DNA of 64,000 nt from Clostridium cellulovorans 743B. Its GTDB lineage: Bacteria; Bacillota; Clostridia; Clostridiales; Clostridiaceae. The notes under the pieces were generated by a model. That model was not told where the DNA came from. It ran no database searches and saw only the letters and a program-made list of their open reading frames with translations. Positions 60,982-64,000 of the stretch are shown here, one piece after another. The position numbers and the translations under genes are program-made. The DNA lies in the NCBI RefSeq assembly GCF_000145275.1, contig NC_014393.1, positions 310,001 to 374,000 of the forward strand. The letters run 5' to 3'. The stretch's first letter is position 1; each line of letters opens with the position of its first letter.

Positions 60982-61677
60982 CTACAGTTCAATACTGTTT
61001 ATCTGTAAGTAATTTTTTAACATTCTTAAATCTTGTATCATCTTTGTTGTGGAATTGATTGATTCTTGATTGTATCTATTTAGCCAGATCCCATTCATGT
61101 CTGCTGTGCTGCAAGATAAAATATCTGTTTTAAAATCATCACCAACATAAATACAATCTTTAGCTTGGACATTTGCTTTAATGCAAGCTATTCTAAATAT
61201 ATCGATATTGGGTTTTGCAACTCCTACCTCCTCAGCAACTATAATCGGGTCAAAACAAATTTCATTTCCTATCTTGCTAAGTTTAAGTAGCTGTTGTTTT
61301 AAAGCTCCATTGCTGATTATTCCTAATCTTTTGTCTTTAAGTGAGTTTAAGCAAGGAAGCACATCATCATAAGGCATAAGATTTTCTTCATATAACTCTA
61401 GGTAGACTTTAAACTTTTTAGCAGCTTCATTATCAGATAGCTTGATACCAGATAGTATGAATACATCTTTTATTCTTTCAATTTGTTGTTGTAGAAATGA
61501 AATATCTCTGTTTAAAAACCGTGCAAAATGTTTATTAGATATTTTACACCAATGCTCGTAAAATAAATCTTCCTTGAAGTTGAAGTATTCCTTGTATTCA
61601 TGAAGAAAGCCATGAACACCTAAAATCTCTGCTTGCTTATGATCAATTAAGGTTCCATCTAAATCGAAAAAAATCAA
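60982..61677 (-). CDS. HAD-superfamily hydrolase, YjjG/phosphoglycolate-phosphatase-like
   Basis: 231 residues from TTG 61677 with GGAGGT before it. HAD motifs: DxD in MIFFDLDGTLIDHKQAE, Ser/Thr in LGIISNGALK, a Lys in VGVAKPNIDIF, and Asp pair in YVGDDFKTDI. A C1 helical cap lies after motif I. Such enzymes dephosphorylate phosphoglycolate, nucleotides or sugar phosphates; the substrate is unknown. It is followed 21 bp upstream by another HAD gene. Confidence 0.88.
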   Translation of the reverse strand: MIFFDLDGTLIDHKQAEILGVHGFLHEYKEYFNFKEDLFYEHWCKISNKHFARFLNRDISFLQQQIERIKDVFILSGIKLSDNEAAKKFKVYLELYEENLMPYDDVLPCLNSLKDKRLGIISNGALKQQLLKLSKIGNEICFDPIIVAEEVGVAKPNIDIFRIACIKANVQAKDCIYVGDDFKTDILSCSTADMNGIWLNRYNQESINSTTKMIQDLRMLKNYLQINSIEL

Positions 61678-61697
61678 ACCACTACCTCCAATATAAG

Positions 61698-62378
61698 CTA
61701 GATAAAATCAGCCAATTCTTTTAGAGTAGTAAAATATTTATCATAGTTGTAGTCATTAGGTTTTCTAACTAAAATGGCATCGATACCTGCTTTTTTGGCA
61801 CCTTGTACATCAGCAAAGTAATTATCACCAATCATTGTAATACTTTCTGGGTCTTCCAGGGACATAATAGCAGTTTCATATATTTTTTTATTAGGCTTTT
61901 CAAAACCTACATGTGCAGAAGAATAAACTTTTATAAAATAATCACTAATGCCTAAAGCATTTATTAATTCTTGTAGTTCGGGTACATGGTTTGAAATAAC
62001 AATGTTTGAGTAACCCCTTTCCAAGGAAATCTTTAAACAAGAGATAGTATCATCATATAGGTACCATTTGTCTGGTGTTAAGTATTTTTCTCTTATATTA
62101 TCTGAGATAGACTTTGCTACGTCAGCTTCTATACCAATTTCCCTTAAAATATTACAGAAGTGACTACTCATATGTTCCCACCATTGTTTACCGTTAAAAA
62201 ATTCTTCATGGGAGAGTTCTGGGAAGTTCCACGGAAAGCCAGTTTTCAAGTAAGGCCGGACATCTTCTAGCTTGAAATTCGTATAACCATAATCCAGTAA
62301 TAAATTATGGATTGTACTGCTCCACATACCATCCCTATAAGCTAAAGTGTTATCAAAATCCCATAATAAATATTTCAT
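61698..62378 (-). CDS. HAD-superfamily hydrolase
   Basis: 226 residues from ATG 62378 (AGGAGGCATCTG just before); the longer frame to 62465 is not preferred. Motifs: DxD in MKYLLWDFDNTLAYRDG, Ser/Thr in NIVISNHVPE, Lys in VGFEKPNKKIYE, Asp in MIGDNYFADVQGAKKAG. It has the haloacid-dehalogenase IA pattern, with an unusual DFDNT motif (Asn for the usual Gly). Close to a second HAD gene on the same strand (21-bp gap). Confidence 0.88.
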   Translation of the reverse strand: MKYLLWDFDNTLAYRDGMWSSTIHNLLLDYGYTNFKLEDVRPYLKTGFPWNFPELSHEEFFNGKQWWEHMSSHFCNILREIGIEADVAKSISDNIREKYLTPDKWYLYDDTISCLKISLERGYSNIVISNHVPELQELINALGISDYFIKVYSSAHVGFEKPNKKIYETAIMSLEDPESITMIGDNYFADVQGAKKAGIDAILVRKPNDYNYDKYFTTLKELADFI

Positions 62379-62616
62379 CAGATGCCTCCTAACAAGTAAA
62401 ATATAATGCGACATATTGTTAATCATATGAAATGTTATAGTATAACATTCAAGAATAATATACATTTTGTTATGTATTAATCATAACACATTTTGTCAAC
62501 ATAATAGTGGAGAATTTAAAATAGAAGATGATAATATGTACAGTAAATAATTACATAGGAGATGTGGTATATTTCTACAAAAGCTCAACAAAATATAAGT
62601 GAGTGAGGTGAGTGGA

Positions 62617-62943
62617 ATTAAGGCGAAAAAATTTATAATATTTATTATAATATGCATGTTGGCATTTACCGAAATGACAAAAGCAATTCCAGTATCAAAT
62701 GTGTTTAAGCAAGGCCTATATATTGTTTCTGAAGATGATCAATTTACTGGTAATGCTAGTCTTGTAAAAGCAGATAATACTACAGTTTTGACGATAATTG
62801 ACCCTAATGGTGTTTTAAAGTTTTACAAAAAATTTGATTTTTTAAATGAAACAGTGAACTTAGGAATTATCGGATATCAAGACGCTATTATTTTAGTAGG
62901 AAAAGGAGAAGTATATATTGATTTTGAATATGTAAATTATTAA
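62617..62943 (+). CDS. small secreted protein, paralogue C, apparently ATT-initiated
   Basis: About 108 residues from ATT 62617; GAGGTG (62605-62610) lies six bases upstream. An ATT start gives (M)KAKKFIIFIIICMLAF, matching paralogues A and B (MLKKIIVTF, MKKFILKFF). In-frame GTG codons at 62599 and 62608 lack properly placed ribosome sites. The mature part resembles the family: VFKQGLYIVSEDDQFTGNAS, LTIIDPNGVLKFYKKF and IILVGKGEVYIDF. A signal peptide is evident. Unknown function. Confidence 0.6.
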   Translation: MKAKKFIIFIIICMLAFTEMTKAIPVSNVFKQGLYIVSEDDQFTGNASLVKADNTTVLTIIDPNGVLKFYKKFDFLNETVNLGIIGYQDAIILVGKGEVYIDFEYVNY

Positions 62944-63048
62944 AGAATTTCATGTTGCGAACTAAAATTTATACTTATGATTCAAATGGTTGTAAAGGAC
63001 TCTACGTATGTTGAATGCTTAACTAAAAAATGGTATTATAAGATTAAT

Positions 63049-63090
63049 AAAAAGATACTTCTGATTTTTCGGTAGTATCTTTTTTATTTC
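63049..63090 (+). terminator. intrinsic terminator after paralogue C
   Basis: AAAAAGATACT (63049-63059) pairs with AGTATCTTTTT (63074-63084), then TTATTT. Confidence 0.75.
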
Positions 63091-63134
63091 TATATCTTTT
63101 TCAAGATACAAGAGAAAATGGGGAGTGGTTATAG

Positions 63135-63617
63135 ATGCTGGAGATGATTATTGGGGTAAGGGTTTTTATTTTGGATGAATCAGAAAGAATATTATTAGTT
63201 AAACATTCATATGAATCAGAAGAATTTTGGGTTATACCTGGTGGCGGGGTTGAAGCTGGTGAATTAACCAGAGATTCAGGGATAAGAGAAGTAAAGGAAG
63301 AAACTGGCTTGGATGTTGAAATAGTTAGATTATTGTGGACTGTTGAGGAGATATCAGATAAAGGTATGAGTTATGTAAATTATTTTCTTGGGAAAATAGT
63401 CGGAGGCAAATTAGCATTAGGGGGAGATCCAGAACTTAGCATTGATAAGCAAGTGTTAAGTGATATTGATTTTTTCTCAAGGGAAGAAGTAAAGGAGCTG
63501 CCAGTAGTTTATCCAGAAGTACTTTTAGGTGGATTTTGGGATTTGTTAGAGGAGGGAACCTTTAACCAAAATGTTTGGAGACAACGACCTTCTGTTGGAT
63601 TTGGAATAAAGGAGTAA
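63135..63617 (+). CDS. NUDIX hydrolase
   Basis: 160 residues with an intact NUDIX box: GGGVEAGELTRDSGIREVK continuing into EETGLDVE, matching GX5EX7REUXEEXG. The opening MLEMIIGVRVFILDESERIL is the typical first strand. Soluble. Substrate unknown. A ribosome site (GGGGAGTGG) lies several bases before ATG. A terminator follows and overlaps the end of the convergent gene. Confidence 0.9.
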   Translation: MLEMIIGVRVFILDESERILLVKHSYESEEFWVIPGGGVEAGELTRDSGIREVKEETGLDVEIVRLLWTVEEISDKGMSYVNYFLGKIVGGKLALGGDPELSIDKQVLSDIDFFSREEVKELPVVYPEVLLGGFWDLLEEGTFNQNVWRQRPSVGFGIKE

Positions 63618-63636
63618 GAACAGAACTCATTCTTAA

Positions 63637-63680
63637 GGGGCTGTCTCAGAATAGAAATCATTTTCTATTCTGAGACAACC
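63637..63680. terminator. long hairpin between convergent genes, overlapping the minus-strand coding end
   Basis: The left arm starting TGTCTCAGAATAGAAA pairs with TTTCTATTCTGAGACA, giving a 16-bp perfect core around a short loop; AGGGG before and CCCTTT after partly extend it. The right arm also encodes the last residues of the minus-strand gene. Confidence 0.8.
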
Positions 63681-64000
63681 CTTTATTACTTTCTCCAATT
63701 ACAAAATCCATATAAGCTATAGCATCATTCCTTCTTTGAAGTAGCGAAGAATAATAAGAAGTTTTGACGCCTTTCCGCAATCTCATTGATTCATTGATAA
63801 TTTTGTGCCACCTTTGAGGAAAAACCTTCAATGCATATTCACCAGCACCAACCTTTGAAGTCATATCCTTTTCTAGGAAGGTGTAATAAAGCCTAGAAAC
63901 TCCTAAAACTCCCCATTCAATTTCTTTTAGGTTAACAAGTAGATTTATGTAGTCCATTGAGGGGAATTTTTTGCACTTATTCATCCAATTAAGCCAATAG
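63658..64000 (-). CDS. nucleotidyltransferase (aminoglycoside adenylyltransferase-like), C-terminal part
   Basis: 114 residues of the C-terminal domain; the frame continues upstream past the window edge (YWLNWMNKCKKF precedes the internal ATG at 63984). Segments LVNLKEIEWGVLGVSRLYYT, DMTSKVGAGEYALKVFPQRW and RRNDAIAYMDFVIGE match the C-terminal all-helical domain of ANT/DUF4111-type nucleotidyltransferases. The N-terminal GSxxxGD catalytic domain is outside the window, so activity cannot be judged. Its last seven residues (GLSQNRK) are encoded in the terminator stem. Confidence 0.72.
   Translation of the reverse strand, partial: YWLNWMNKCKKFPSMDYINLLVNLKEIEWGVLGVSRLYYTFLEKDMTSKVGAGEYALKVFPQRWHKIINESMRLRKGVKTSYYSSLLQRRNDAIAYMDFVIGESNKGLSQNRK

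Overview
The window is an AT-rich (roughly 70 percent A+T by eye) chromosomal segment of a Gram-positive, spore-former-type anaerobe, most probably a Clostridium sensu stricto. Supporting signs are strong GGAGG-type ribosome sites, TTG/GTG starts, a T-box leader in front of metG, OmpR-type and ECF signalling operons, polyferredoxin membrane proteins and many small clostridial-type secreted proteins. I see no rRNA or tRNA gene, no CRISPR array, no intact insertion sequence and no integrase.

Layout. Positions 1-7017 are the right end of a prophage or tailocin late module: a small tail-associated gene, two long BppU/beta-helix tail fibres that share their N-terminal third, a holin with a damaged start codon, and a GH25 lysozyme with three LysM repeats. 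7-12.5 kb carries an NTF2-like gene, a membrane-anchored beta-helix protein, a Crp/Fnr regulator divergent from a DUF4180 gene across a six-fold 22-bp operator-like array, and a membrane-anchored unknown protein. 12.7-21.2 kb holds a polyferredoxin, a candidate structured RNA, an ECF sigma/anti-sigma operon with a recognisable ECF promoter, a histidine phosphatase, two methyltransferases, dihydrofolate reductase and a lipoprotein. 21.5-27.9 kb is a metal/redox block: arsR with a 20-bp palindromic operator, arsC, a secreted DUF2680 protein divergent from an OmpR response regulator and histidine kinase, then a SHOCT protein and a second polyferredoxin.

28-31.4 kb holds redox-type small proteins, a ferritin-like di-iron protein with a Met/Asn-rich linker, and a His/Arg-rich mini-protein overlapping a Ser/Thr kinase gene. 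31.7-35.2 kb (minus) is a likely operon of Cof-type phosphatase, VOC protein, RpiR regulator and MFS transporter. 35.6-41.8 kb has rhodanese, YbaK, deaminase, NUDIX, a row of pseudogenes, acetyltransferases, a methyltransferase and a cytochrome b5-like protein whose C-terminal domain matches that of the ferritin-like protein. 42.4-44.9 kb is a T-box plus metG. 44.9-50.5 kb is a giant repetitive surface protein. 51-64 kb is a loose collection of small secreted proteins, GNAT and HAD enzymes, methyltransferase, PEP-mutase-family enzyme, NUDIX and pseudogenes, ending in a partial nucleotidyltransferase.

The most unusual signals are the Crp-adjacent operator array, the C-terminal domain shared between a ferritin-like and a cytochrome b5-like protein, a 14-residue tandem repeat inserted in a sensor kinase PAS region, a five-copy dispersed intergenic repeat, two candidate structured RNA regions, and two genes that seem to start at ATA or ATT. 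All functional calls come from reading motifs; no database search was possible.
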